From the NCBI RefSeq assembly GCF_900316895.1, contig NZ_ONER01000015.1:1-32357 (forward strand): a DNA stretch of 32,357 bases. Direction: 5' to 3'. Both the position numbers and the translations under genes were made by a program. Position 1 is the first letter of the stretch; each line of letters opens with the position of its first letter. The notes under the pieces were generated by a model, which had not been told where the DNA came from, made no database searches, and saw nothing but the letters and a program-made list of their open reading frames with translations. Positions 7,493 through 15,922 of the stretch are shown here, piece after piece. The DNA comes from an uncultured Methanobrevibacter sp. (GTDB taxonomy: Archaea; Methanobacteriota; Methanobacteria; Methanobacteriales; Methanobacteriaceae).

Positions 7493-7863
7493 ATTCAATA
7501 ACACTAAAACCCGAAATACATGAATTATATACATTAAATGAGTTCATTTTAAATGAACTATCAGAAGAAAACCTTCAAGTCAATTTAATTGTTGAAGAAA
7601 TATTCGTCAACATCGTCAATTATTCAAATACTGATTTTATCACAGTCAATGTTGAATATGAAAAACCAGAATTAACAATAGAGTTTGTGGACAATGGTAT
7701 TGAATTTAATCCACTTTTAAAGGAAAGTCCTGAAACTCCTAAAAATATTGAAGACGCCCAAATCGGAGGGCTTGGAATTTTTTTAGCCAAAGAACTGGCT
7801 GACGAACTTGAATATCATTATGAAAATAATGAAAATCATCTGATAATTATTAAAAATGTGTAA
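7489..7863 (+). CDS. RsbW-like HATPase serine kinase / switch protein
   Basis: A 124-aa GHKL ATPase domain of the anti-sigma-factor type. The N box reads VEEIFVNIVNYS, the G1 box DNGIEFNP and the G2 box GGLGIFLAKEL, all in the order required for ATP binding. It is predicted to phosphorylate the STAS protein and to swap between it and an unknown target. Length matches RsbW/SpoIIAB (about 120-150 aa). The start overlaps the STAS stop by four nt, and the phosphatase starts two nt after its stop, so all three should be made in fixed ratios. Confidence 0.9.
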   Translation: MNSITLKPEIHELYTLNEFILNELSEENLQVNLIVEEIFVNIVNYSNTDFITVNVEYEKPELTIEFVDNGIEFNPLLKESPETPKNIEDAQIGGLGIFLAKELADELEYHYENNENHLIIIKNV

Positions 7864-7865
7864 TA

Positions 7866-9734
7866 ATGAAATCTAAACTAACAAAACTGGCAATATCATT
7901 TACAACAATTATACTACTTAATATTATATTATTTCCATTCTACGGATATGGAATTGAAAACCCTCATGTCGGATTATTATTCGTTTTGGGATTGATATTC
8001 GGCCCATACGGTGCTTTAGGTGCAGTATTAGGAAATGTAGTCATAGATTTAATGAATGGTTTTGCGCCTCTAGAAATACTTCCATCAGCAATCTGTAGTT
8101 TTGGAGTTTCATATTTGGCATACAAACTTTGGTACTCCGGTTTTAAAACAGACAAAGTTACAAAACCTAGATTGGATAATATTTACCACCTCCTATTATT
8201 CTTATCAACTTTATTGATATGTGGCCTTATTTATTCAGCAACTCATGCAACACTAGTAGGTATTTTTTTCGACCCAAGTCTGGATGAGTATGAATTCGTA
8301 TCATATTTTTTGAACTTCATTAATATCGGATTTATTTTAGGAGTATTTTTCATTTGGATTTCTAAAAAAATCGATCTTATAGAGACTCCAAAAAAATCAA
8401 AAGATCCGGGCAATAAAAAATTATCCTGGATAATAATAAGGTTATTACTAATAGTTGCAATATTTTCATCAATAATGCTAATGATATCCAAGAACGAGAA
8501 TATCCTAATTGCAGATTTACTATTAATGCAAATTCTCTTATTTGCTTATCTGACAAGGCCATTTGAACATGAAGTAGTGCCTAATGCCGAAAATACAATT
8601 ATTGAAAAAATCCTAAATAATTTTCTTATAATAACATTATCAATTACCATATTAGGAGTGATAGTTTCAATTTTAAATTATAATTATTTAGCAACAATAC
8701 CTGATATTAACCTATACCTGCTGCTAATGCCGACACTCATAATAACTGATATAGCCCTAATATTATTCTTTATTCCAAGCATCATTATTTTAAAGTATAT
8801 TGAAAATAAAGTGATTCAGCCAATTTCATCATTTTCTGAAATTGAATCGTTTATTTCCGGAGAAAATGAAAAAATCGAAGCAGAAGGATTGCTGAATATA
8901 TATTCTAAATATGTCAATGAAAAAAATGAAATTGGAACTCTTGCCAGGTCATATACGCACCTGATTAATTCAAATAACAATTATATTGAAAATATCCGTA
9001 AAATTGAAGGGGAACAAAAGCGTATTGAAGCCGAACTTGATATCGCAACAAAAATTCAAGCATCAAACCTGCCAACCAAAGCTATTGAGACTGATGCATT
9101 CATTGTCAACGGATATTCCAAACCTGCTAAAGAAGTTGGAGGAGACTTTTTTGATTATTATCTATTAGATGATGACCATCTGGCTATTGTTATAGGTGAT
9201 GCATCAGGCAAAGGTGTTCCAGCAGCACTTCTTGCAATGGTTAGCCAAGTATTGATAAAACAACTCCTAAAACATGACCAGGACCCTTCAAAAATCCTAT
9301 ACCTATTGAATAATCAAATATGCGAAAACAATTCCGAAACAATGTTCCTCACATTATGGCTCGGAATCTATAATATTTCAACTAAAGAACTGGTATTCTC
9401 AAATGCAGGACATAATCCTCCATTAATAAAAGAAAATGGCAACTTTAAATTTTTAGACATCGATACCGGAATCGTGATTGGAATTATGGATAACTTTGAT
9501 TATGTCAGAGAATCAATAACATTAACAGACGAATTAATAGTATACACTGATGGAATAACCGATGCAAACAATAATGATGATGAAATGTACGGCGAAGACG
9601 GAATTTTAAACTTCTTAAACGGGTTTGAAAGTGATGATGATCCGATTGACCCTCTGTTAAATGATATTCATAGCTTTACCGGAGATGCCGAACAATTCGA
9701 TGATATGACATTATTGTATTTGAAGATAAAATGA
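7866..9734 (+). CDS. Membrane-anchored SpoIIE/RsbU-type PP2C phosphatase
   Basis: A 622-aa protein. Residues 1 to about 180 are hydrophobic helices with a G-P-Y-G-A-L-G-A segment resembling ECF transporter substrate-binding components. A second group of helices reaches about 315, then comes a HAMP/coiled-coil-like linker. The C-terminal SpoIIE-type PP2C domain shows KEVGGDFFDYY (about 422), GDASGKG (444), NAGHNPP (513), YTDGITD (560) and DDMT (612), including the metal-binding aspartates. It should dephosphorylate the STAS protein in response to a signal at the membrane. The two-nt gap after the kinase and the ATGA overlap with the next gene mark one operon. The S-component resemblance is tentative. 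Confidence 0.9.
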   Translation: MKSKLTKLAISFTTIILLNIILFPFYGYGIENPHVGLLFVLGLIFGPYGALGAVLGNVVIDLMNGFAPLEILPSAICSFGVSYLAYKLWYSGFKTDKVTKPRLDNIYHLLLFLSTLLICGLIYSATHATLVGIFFDPSLDEYEFVSYFLNFINIGFILGVFFIWISKKIDLIETPKKSKDPGNKKLSWIIIRLLLIVAIFSSIMLMISKNENILIADLLLMQILLFAYLTRPFEHEVVPNAENTIIEKILNNFLIITLSITILGVIVSILNYNYLATIPDINLYLLLMPTLIITDIALILFFIPSIIILKYIENKVIQPISSFSEIESFISGENEKIEAEGLLNIYSKYVNEKNEIGTLARSYTHLINSNNNYIENIRKIEGEQKRIEAELDIATKIQASNLPTKAIETDAFIVNGYSKPAKEVGGDFFDYYLLDDDHLAIVIGDASGKGVPAALLAMVSQVLIKQLLKHDQDPSKILYLLNNQICENNSETMFLTLWLGIYNISTKELVFSNAGHNPPLIKENGNFKFLDIDTGIVIGIMDNFDYVRESITLTDELIVYTDGITDANNNDDEMYGEDGILNFLNGFESDDDPIDPLLNDIHSFTGDAEQFDDMTLLYLKIK

Positions 9735-10363
9735 TTAAATTAGCTTACTGCAATGTGGAAAACCTGGATTTGAAAAAAGCTTACGGATTAGTTTCAAAAA
9801 ATCGTCAGGACAAGATTGATTTTTACCGATTTGAAAAAGATAAGAAACTGAGCGCCGGAGCATATCTTCTATTGAAAAAATTATTATCCGAAGAAAATGT
9901 CACAAACCCCATTTTCAAGACCGGAAAATATGGCAAGGTGTACATATCCAACATTGAAAATATCCACTTTAATTTGAGCCATTCCGACAAAATGGTTTTA
10001 TGCGCAATATCAGATATGGAAGTTGGCGCTGATATCGAATATAATGACCCGAAGATTGACCTGAGCATTGCCGAACACTACTTCTACAACAGCGAATATG
10101 AAAACATCATGAATTCCCCAACCCCTTCAGATGAATTCTTCAAATATTGGGTTTTAAAGGAAAGCTATATGAAATACACAGGCCTTGGAATGAACCTGAA
10201 TTTAAATAGCTTTGAAATAATAATTGACGATGAAATCAGACTTAAAAACGATAATAAAAATTTAAAATTTAATCTGTTCAATATCAAAGACTATAAAATA
10301 GGAATCGCTGGCCATTACAATGTATCCGATTTAATTGAATATGAAGTTGATGAATTATATTGA
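9731..10363 (+). CDS. Sfp-type 4'-phosphopantetheinyl transferase
   Basis: A 210-aa enzyme predicted to move phosphopantetheine from coenzyme A to a serine of a carrier protein. The family motifs are present: FNLSHSDKMVLCAI, then GADIE with D101 and E103 binding magnesium, and WVLKESYMKYTGLG with E144 and K148. Length is typical of Sfp enzymes (200-240 aa). It overlaps the phosphatase stop by four nt. No carrier protein, NRPS or PKS gene is in the window, so its client is elsewhere. The coupling to a signalling module suggests that carrier activation is under the same control. Confidence 0.88.
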   Translation: MIKLAYCNVENLDLKKAYGLVSKNRQDKIDFYRFEKDKKLSAGAYLLLKKLLSEENVTNPIFKTGKYGKVYISNIENIHFNLSHSDKMVLCAISDMEVGADIEYNDPKIDLSIAEHYFYNSEYENIMNSPTPSDEFFKYWVLKESYMKYTGLGMNLNLNSFEIIIDDEIRLKNDNKNLKFNLFNIKDYKIGIAGHYNVSDLIEYEVDELY

Positions 10364-10368
10364 AAAAA

Positions 10369-11385
10369 TCAGCAGATATTCAAAGGCAAATCGCCTATTA
10401 CATTGCCCTTACGATTTATTTCAACAGTATCTTCAAGACGAACCCCAAATTCTCCTTCAAGATATATGCCAGGTTCCACAGTTATGACCATGCCTTTTTC
10501 GATAACAGTTTCATCACGTGTTGAAAATCCGGGAGTTTCATGAATATCAAGGCCCAAACTATGGCCGGTGGAATGTATGAACTTATCACCATAACCATAA
10601 TCGGAAATGATGTCCCTTGCTACCTTATCAACTTCACAGCATTTAATGCCAGGTTTTGCCGCCTTGATTGCCTTATCATGGGCTTCAGCAACAATATCCC
10701 AGATTTCCTGTTGGCGTTCCGTATAAATCATTGTACGAGTGTTGTCTGAACAGTACCCCTCAAAGACAGCTCCCCAATCGATTAGGATTGGCTGGTCCAG
10801 ACTTTTAGCCTGTGGAATTGCATGAGGCAAGCTTGAATTGGCACCGCTTGTCACAATCGTATCGAATGACTCCTTATCCGCACCATTTTCAATCATCAAA
10901 CGGACGAGATCAAAGGCCACGTCCTTTTCGCTTCCTTCATTATTCAGTATATCCAATTGAAGGAAAGATTTTTGAGCGATTTCAGTTGCTTTTGCAATCT
11001 TTTCGATTTCATCTGAGGTCTTGATCATTCTTTGCTTGTCGATATAGGTTCTGGAATCGATTTTGAAATCATCCCTGAATTTGGCATAGGTGCTGAACGG
11101 CAGTGTCGGTTCGATAGCCATATTCTTGATGCCTTCGCTTTTCAATTCATTAATCATCACATCAAAGGATTCATATTCCTTGACTTCAACAGAAGAATCA
11201 TTACTGGCCAGTTCCATATCCATTTTGGAGGCATAGATAATCGGATTCTCCTTTATTATGCAGAAGGCAAAGCTGGTTGGCCTGTAACCTGAAATGTATT
11301 CGACATTTGTAAACTGAGTAAGCATGTATGCCTGAAAATCATCTTTTCTCAAATCATTTAATATATTGTCAATATGTGAGTCCAT
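10369..11385 (-). CDS. M24-family Xaa-Pro peptidase
   Basis: A 338-aa aminopeptidase P/prolidase-like enzyme. An N-terminal creatinase-type domain occupies about residues 1-120. The pita-bread catalytic domain follows with the five dinuclear metal ligands in order: D in LIDWGAV, D in CSDNTRT, H in STGHSLGLDIHE, E in TVEPGIYLE and E in VRLEDTVEI. It should release amino acids from Xaa-Pro dipeptides or N-termini in the cytoplasm. There is no SD before ATG 11385; a TATA box centred 27 nt upstream predicts a leaderless mRNA. It converges on the PPTase gene with a 5-nt gap. Confidence 0.9.
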   Translation of the reverse strand: MDSHIDNILNDLRKDDFQAYMLTQFTNVEYISGYRPTSFAFCIIKENPIIYASKMDMELASNDSSVEVKEYESFDVMINELKSEGIKNMAIEPTLPFSTYAKFRDDFKIDSRTYIDKQRMIKTSDEIEKIAKATEIAQKSFLQLDILNNEGSEKDVAFDLVRLMIENGADKESFDTIVTSGANSSLPHAIPQAKSLDQPILIDWGAVFEGYCSDNTRTMIYTERQQEIWDIVAEAHDKAIKAAKPGIKCCEVDKVARDIISDYGYGDKFIHSTGHSLGLDIHETPGFSTRDETVIEKGMVITVEPGIYLEGEFGVRLEDTVEINRKGNVIGDLPLNIC

Positions 11386-11405
11386 AGTTAATATTAGAAA
11401 AAAAC

Positions 11406-11419
11406 TTTTATATATAAAA
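11406..11419. promoter_or_regulatory. Shared palindromic TATA box for divergent genes
   Basis: TTTTATATATAAAA is its own reverse complement, centred at 11412.5. ATG 11385 (minus) is about 27 nt away and ATG 11437 (plus) about 25 nt away, which matches the archaeal TATA-to-start distance. Neither gene has an SD, so both transcripts are predicted to be leaderless. Confidence 0.6.
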
Positions 11420-11436
11420 TTAGATATTTTAACATT

Positions 11437-12078
11437 ATGATTAAGTTTACAAGTAGTGAAGTGAGAGATTTAATAATTGCATTTTTAGTTATTTCACTCT
11501 GTTTTGCAATTGCGAATGCCGGAAGAAATATGAATGCAATATTGACCCTCCTTCCATACATTATGGTCGGCGTAGGTACAGGTTTCATCCTGCACGAGCT
11601 TGGACATAAGCTTGTGTCAATGAAATACGGATACTGGGCCGAGTTCAAATTATGGCCACAAGGATTGATATTTGCACTTATAACTTCATTTTTCGGCTTT
11701 GTATTTGCGGCACCTGGTGCAGTCTACACTTATGCAAACTACATGACCGATGAAATCAACGGTAAAATCTCAATTGCCGGACCTGTTGTCAATATCGCCC
11801 TCGCATTGGTATTTCTGGCAATCGGAGTGGCAATCTACCGGTCCGCATTTATCTCACAAACTTCAGCAATAATATTTACTGCCTGTCTTGTGGGCTATTC
11901 AGTCAACAGCTTTTTGGCGGTATTCAACCTGCTGCCAATTGGAAACCTTGACGGATCCAAAGTTCTGACCTGGAATATCGGAATCTGGATTGTCACAATA
12001 GCAGTTGCAGCAATACTGACTGCAGCATCCATGACAATAGGCTTTGAAAGTATCGTAAGAATGATTATAGGAATTTAA
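11437..12078 (+). CDS. M50 site-2-protease-family membrane metallopeptidase
   Basis: A 213-aa polytopic membrane protein with the zinc motif HELGH (H53, E54, H57) in a hydrophobic helix and the third ligand in NLLPIGNLDGSK (D172). Between them lies an S-I-A-G-P-V-V-N-I-A-L-A helix typical of the family. It should cleave a substrate within or near the membrane. There is no PDZ or CBS domain, so it is a minimal form. It begins one nt before a one-base gap to ycaO and heads the ycaO-tfuA operon. Its substrate is unknown. Confidence 0.88.
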   Translation: MIKFTSSEVRDLIIAFLVISLCFAIANAGRNMNAILTLLPYIMVGVGTGFILHELGHKLVSMKYGYWAEFKLWPQGLIFALITSFFGFVFAAPGAVYTYANYMTDEINGKISIAGPVVNIALALVFLAIGVAIYRSAFISQTSAIIFTACLVGYSVNSFLAVFNLLPIGNLDGSKVLTWNIGIWIVTIAVAAILTAASMTIGFESIVRMIIGI

Positions 12079-12079
12079 C

Positions 12080-13282
12080 ATGACAGATGAATTGACATAC
12101 TTCAAAGGAACCCATAGGGTAATCGCTCCCGAAAAGACCATTGAAAACAATGAGGACAAGCTAAAGATAGCTGGAATCACACGTATTGCAGACATTACCG
12201 ACCTGGATAGAATCGGTCTTCCAATCTATACCGCAATCAGGCCAACAGCCGAAGAGGGTGCAGTGAGCATTTATGGTGGAAAAGGAATTGCCAAAGACCA
12301 TGCAAGGGCTTCTGCAATGATGGAAGGTTTTGAAAGGTATTCGGCTGAAAGGCAGGACAGCGATGAAACTACAATCGCCACACTAGAGGAAATTTCCGAA
12401 TTGGGAGAGTTCATAACTCCCGAATCCTTGAATCTGCCGAAAGATTTTAAAAAGCAGAATTTGGATTCGATGAAGCTTGAATGGAGTACTGCAAAAGACC
12501 TAATTTCTAACAAGGAATATCTCATCCCGACAAATGCGATTTACCATCCTTATATCCATGGAAACGAATGTGAAAGCCTGTTCAAGTCAAATACCAATGG
12601 CCTTGCATCAGGAAATGTTTTGGAGGAAGCCATTCTGCATGGGATATTTGAAGTGATTGAACGTGATGCGTGGAGCATATTCGAGCTGACCCACAAGAAC
12701 TATGCCCAAATTGATTTGGACAGCATTGAAAGCGACATTGTCAATGAGACAATCGACAAGTTCGAATCAGAAGGCATTAAAATCAAGCTGATGGATTTTA
12801 CCGCAGACATAAAGGTTCCAACAATCGCAGCATCAGCCGACGATACCGTTACACGGGATGCCGGTCTTTTAACCTTAGGAATGGGAACACATCTTGATCC
12901 TGAAGTTGCAATCCTAAGGGCATTAACTGAAGTGGCCCAGAGCAGAGCAACACAGATTAATGGTGCCCGTGAAGACACAGTCAGAGCAGATTTTGCCCGT
13001 GAAGCAGGATATGAACGCATGAAACGAATCAACAAGTACTACTTCAGGGACGAAGAAGAAAAGATATCCCTTTCAAGTATTGAGAACAAATCAACAACAT
13101 CAATTACAAAGGACTTGGAAATCGTTAAAGAAGAATTAATGGCCAATGATATTGATAAGATTTTATATTACGATTTGACACGTCCGGAACTTGATGTCAG
13201 TGTCGTTCGTGTCATAATTCCTGAAATGGAACTTTTTGCACTTGACCCATCACGAGCAGGATACAGATTTTTGAAAGTATGA
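12080..13282 (+). CDS. ycaO: YcaO-type McrA-glycine thioamidation protein
   Basis: A 400-aa YcaO-domain ATP-dependent enzyme. The nucleotide-binding signature appears as GKGIAKDHARASAMMEGFER (about residues 64-83), followed by F-E-V-I-E-R-D-A-W near 192 and the acidic/arginine region ILRALTEVAQSRATQ near 279. In methanogens the YcaO-TfuA pair installs the thioglycine of methyl-coenzyme M reductase subunit McrA. That role is established for the family and strongly implied here by the adjacent tfuA. The ATG lies one nt after the M50 stop, with GGAAT as a weak SD, and tfuA starts four nt after its stop. Confidence 0.93.
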   Translation: MTDELTYFKGTHRVIAPEKTIENNEDKLKIAGITRIADITDLDRIGLPIYTAIRPTAEEGAVSIYGGKGIAKDHARASAMMEGFERYSAERQDSDETTIATLEEISELGEFITPESLNLPKDFKKQNLDSMKLEWSTAKDLISNKEYLIPTNAIYHPYIHGNECESLFKSNTNGLASGNVLEEAILHGIFEVIERDAWSIFELTHKNYAQIDLDSIESDIVNETIDKFESEGIKIKLMDFTADIKVPTIAASADDTVTRDAGLLTLGMGTHLDPEVAILRALTEVAQSRATQINGAREDTVRADFAREAGYERMKRINKYYFRDEEEKISLSSIENKSTTSITKDLEIVKEELMANDIDKILYYDLTRPELDVSVVRVIIPEMELFALDPSRAGYRFLKV

Positions 13283-13286
13283 TAAA

Positions 13287-13949
13287 ATGGTTAAGATAAT
13301 AGTTTATACCGGCCTTTCACTTCCTTTTGATGAGGCAAAAGAAATTCTCGATTCCGCTGAAGATGTGGAGGTAATCTATAAAAGACCCATACAGAGGGGA
13401 GATTTGGGTCAGGCCCTTAAAGAGCATCCGGACATCATCGCAATAATTGACGGAGTATTTCACCAAAGCTCTGCAGTCGGACATAAGGAAATACTCAATG
13501 TGATGAAAAAGGGCATTAAGGTATATGGGGCTTCAAGCATGGGAGCATTAAGGGCATCCGAACTTGACACACTAGGAATGGTTGGAGTGGGATATGTCTA
13601 TACCCAATATGCCACAGGAGAAGTTGACTCCGATGATGACGTGGCTGTGATGCTTGACAGCGAGACCCTTGAAGCACTGTCCATTCCACTGATTAATATG
13701 AAGTATGTATTTACCAATGCTGCTGATGAAAACATCATCACCGAGGATGAAAGGGACGAATTGCTTAAAATTGCCAAAAAGACATTTTATCCAAAAAGAA
13801 ACTATTCACAAACATTAAGAGAATCCGATTTGGACGATGATAAAAAATCAGAATTGATTGATTTCATCAGAACATCCCCTGACATTAAAAAGGAGGATGC
13901 AAAAGACCTTCTTAAATTAATTAAAAGAGAAATTGATGAAACTAATTAG
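13287..13949 (+). CDS. tfuA: TfuA-related McrA-glycine thioamidation protein
   Basis: A 220-aa TfuA-like protein, the partner of YcaO. The core motif Y-G-A-S-S-M-G-A-L-R-A-S-E-L near residue 83 and the early VYTGLSLPFDEA are characteristic. TfuA is thought to help deliver sulfur to, or activate, the YcaO enzyme for thioamide formation. The C-terminal 70 residues are charged and helical. It is the last gene of the M50-ycaO-tfuA operon, with a T-rich spacer downstream. Confidence 0.92.
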   Translation: MVKIIVYTGLSLPFDEAKEILDSAEDVEVIYKRPIQRGDLGQALKEHPDIIAIIDGVFHQSSAVGHKEILNVMKKGIKVYGASSMGALRASELDTLGMVGVGYVYTQYATGEVDSDDDVAVMLDSETLEALSIPLINMKYVFTNAADENIITEDERDELLKIAKKTFYPKRNYSQTLRESDLDDDKKSELIDFIRTSPDIKKEDAKDLLKLIKREIDETN

Positions 13950-13966
13950 GTTCATCCACATTACAA

Positions 13967-13990
13967 AACTATTTTTAATATAATTTTATT
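13967..13990 (+). terminator. T-rich terminator after tfuA
   Basis: TATTTTTAATATAATTTTATT follows the tfuA stop by about 20 nt with five- and four-T runs on the plus strand. No stem is visible. Confidence 0.35.
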
Positions 13991-13995
13991 GGATA

Positions 13996-14032
13996 ATTAA
14001 TTAAAATGAAATGATGATTAATTAAAATGAAA
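13996..14032. repeat. 16-nt direct repeat spaced 21 nt
   Basis: ATTAATTAAAATGAAA occurs at 13996-14011 and again exactly at 14017-14032, i.e. two DNA helical turns apart, in the spacer between tfuA and a converging minus-strand gene. It may be a protein-binding pair or chance in AT-rich DNA. Confidence 0.5.
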
Positions 14033-14106
14033 GTATTGATTAAAGTTTACTTCAGATTCATCATGAAATTAAAATACTTAAAGAAAAATAGTGAATGGGA
14101 AATGAA

Positions 14107-14565
14107 TTATTTTTGATTCATTTCACGATACTTTTTCAGAACAATGTCCGGAGTTTCGATAACATGATCAAAACTTGTTGAAAAATCCATGGACTCAAAA
14201 TCACTTTCGACCTTGCGAATTCCACTCAAAGAAAATGAACAACCCTCAATCTTAAATCCAACATCATCGGCAACAACAGAAATCAAGTTGATTTCAATTT
14301 CAGAAGCCTTCTCCAGAACCTGATTTGCCTTAACTTCATATTTCAGGTTCAATGTTTTGTGGGGCATTATTTCATTGATGGTTCTTTTGATGACTGAATC
14401 GAAAAGTTCTAAAAATTTAATGGCAGGAGGCAAGTTATTAGCCCACCAATAAGTAATAACAGAATTCAATACGATTTCATGCTCGGAATAATCATCATAC
14501 AATCTTGCACGAACACCAACCGTACTCTCATCTGCTTTAATCACCAATACTGGACTAACAGCCAT
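14107..14565 (-). CDS. Unrecognised 152-aa protein linked to CBS protein
   Basis: A 152-aa soluble protein that I do not recognise. It appears mixed alpha/beta, with a W-W pair in TYWWANNLPPAIKF near residue 40, an L-N-L-K-Y-E-V segment near 75 and a C-terminal charged helix. There is no signal peptide or membrane helix. ATG 14565 follows GGTATA. It starts seven nt after the stop of the four-CBS protein, so the two are co-transcribed and the protein may work with that nucleotide sensor. Confidence 0.6.
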   Translation of the reverse strand: MAVSPVLVIKADESTVGVRARLYDDYSEHEIVLNSVITYWWANNLPPAIKFLELFDSVIKRTINEIMPHKTLNLKYEVKANQVLEKASEIEINLISVVADDVGFKIEGCSFSLSGIRKVESDFESMDFSTSFDHVIETPDIVLKKYREMNQK

Positions 14566-14572
14566 TATACCA

Positions 14573-15418
14573 CTATTCGTTTTTAACTAAAGCTTTGATT
14601 AAATCACTAGCCCTTACAAGACCGACTAAATCTCCTTCAACACCGATAACAGGAATTTGCTCAATGTTTAAGGATTTCATTTTTTTAGCACAGTCGGAAA
14701 CTTTGGTTTTGGAATTAGCCACTTCAACATTGCTGACAGCAACATCAGCTACAGTTTTATCAGCGAATTTTAAACTGTTTTTCTCAATGTATAATACAGA
14801 AGTACTGTCCCAGGACCATTTATCCCCTTCAGTTCCAACAGTGGAACTGTGTTCACTTCTCTCAGAGATAATTTCAATTTCAGAAATGAAATCAGTTTCA
14901 GTTAAAATACCGGACAATTTAGCATCATCATCAAGTGCCAAGATTGATTTTAATCCGAATTGATTCATGGTTTCAAAAGCAACATTCAATGGAGCTTTTT
15001 CCCAGGTTGTCGGAACGGTGGTAATCATATAATTTTCAACAGCATCATGCACTTCAATTTTGGTTAAAGCCTTAGAAACTAAATCAAAGGAAGTGATAAT
15101 ACCAACTAATTCACCATCATCATTTACAACAGGAACTCTTCTTACATTATTCTCCATCATTAAACGAGCCGCATCGACTACATCATCACCCGGTTTAACG
15201 GTGATTAAGTCTCTTGTCATTAACATTGCAATTTGTTCTTCATCAGGATTATTAATTAAATCAGAACGAGTTACTAGTCCTACTAAAATATCAGTATCCT
15301 CTTTAACTACAGGAAGTACTGCTTTGTTTTCTTTTCTCATTAAGTCTAAAACTTTTTCACGGTTTCCAGGAACGGAAACGCTGACAACATTTTTAGACAT
15401 TGTTCTTTTAACTAACAT
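14573..15418 (-). CDS. Four-CBS-domain protein
   Basis: A 281-aa protein made only of CBS motifs: two adjacent pairs at about residues 1-120 and 125-281, with the typical endings GLVTRSDLI, GIITSFDLV, GILTETDFI and GLVRASDLI. A charged insert with W-S-W lies before the last motif. Such proteins bind AMP, ATP or S-adenosyl compounds and act as energy sensors. The frame can be read from further upstream (15472), but ATG 15418 is preferred because it has AAGGTG seven nt upstream. The upstream neighbour is a universal stress protein and the downstream neighbour an unknown protein, all on one strand. Confidence 0.9.
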   Translation of the reverse strand: MLVKRTMSKNVVSVSVPGNREKVLDLMRKENKAVLPVVKEDTDILVGLVTRSDLINNPDEEQIAMLMTRDLITVKPGDDVVDAARLMMENNVRRVPVVNDDGELVGIITSFDLVSKALTKIEVHDAVENYMITTVPTTWEKAPLNVAFETMNQFGLKSILALDDDAKLSGILTETDFISEIEIISERSEHSSTVGTEGDKWSWDSTSVLYIEKNSLKFADKTVADVAVSNVEVANSKTKVSDCAKKMKSLNIEQIPVIGVEGDLVGLVRASDLIKALVKNE

Positions 15419-15458
15419 AAAAACACCTTTATAAAATACAATTAATATAATAATAAGT

Positions 15459-15884
15459 TTAATGGACAACAAGTACTGCGCATTTTGCTGAATTTACAAC
15501 CTTATCTGCTACACTACCCATAATAAATCTATCGAAGCCGGATTTACCGGAACTACCCATTACAATCAGGTCAATATCCTCTTCTTGGGCAACCTCTAAA
15601 ATGACTCTAGCAGGTGAACCTTCCCTGATTACATGAGTAATCTTTAAATCACTATCATTTAATTCATCAAATTCCTTGAGATTTTCTTCTGATCTTTCCT
15701 TTAAGACTTGATTTAACTGGTATATCTCATCATCCAATGGAAGTCCGTTAACAAAATTATTTTCTGTGACACTCACAGCAACTATTTCGGCTCCACTAAC
15801 CTTTGATAAGAATAACGCATGTTTTTCAGCTTTTTTTGCGAATTCTGAACCGTCTGTAGGAACCAATATCTTTTTATACATCAT
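15459..15884 (-). CDS. Universal stress protein, UspA family
   Basis: A 141-aa single UspA domain. It begins MYKKILVPTDGSEFA and has the ATP-binding motif G-2x-G-9x-G-S, seen as GSSGKSGFDRFIMGS near residue 112, so it belongs to the ATP-binding class. ATG 15890, 15884 and 15881 are in frame; GGGAG next to ATG 15890 favours 15884. The CBS-domain gene follows after 40 nt, a pairing of two nucleotide sensors. The exact role is unknown. Confidence 0.92.
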   Translation of the reverse strand: MMYKKILVPTDGSEFAKKAEKHALFLSKVSGAEIVAVSVTENNFVNGLPLDDEIYQLNQVLKERSEENLKEFDELNDSDLKITHVIREGSPARVILEVAQEEDIDLIVMGSSGKSGFDRFIMGSVADKVVNSAKCAVLVVH

Positions 15885-15922
15885 TAACATCTCCCATAAT
15901 ATATGGATTCATATCCATGATA

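Noticed and set aside
13950..14106. Small RNA or CRISPR-like repeat in the spacer after tfuA
   Set aside because: Only two repeat copies with a 5-nt spacing and no stable fold; not an array.
15903..15918. ATGGAT/ATCCAT hairpin between the amidohydrolase and uspA genes as a terminator
   Set aside because: Only 6 bp and not followed by a T-tract on the minus strand; the genes may simply be co-transcribed.
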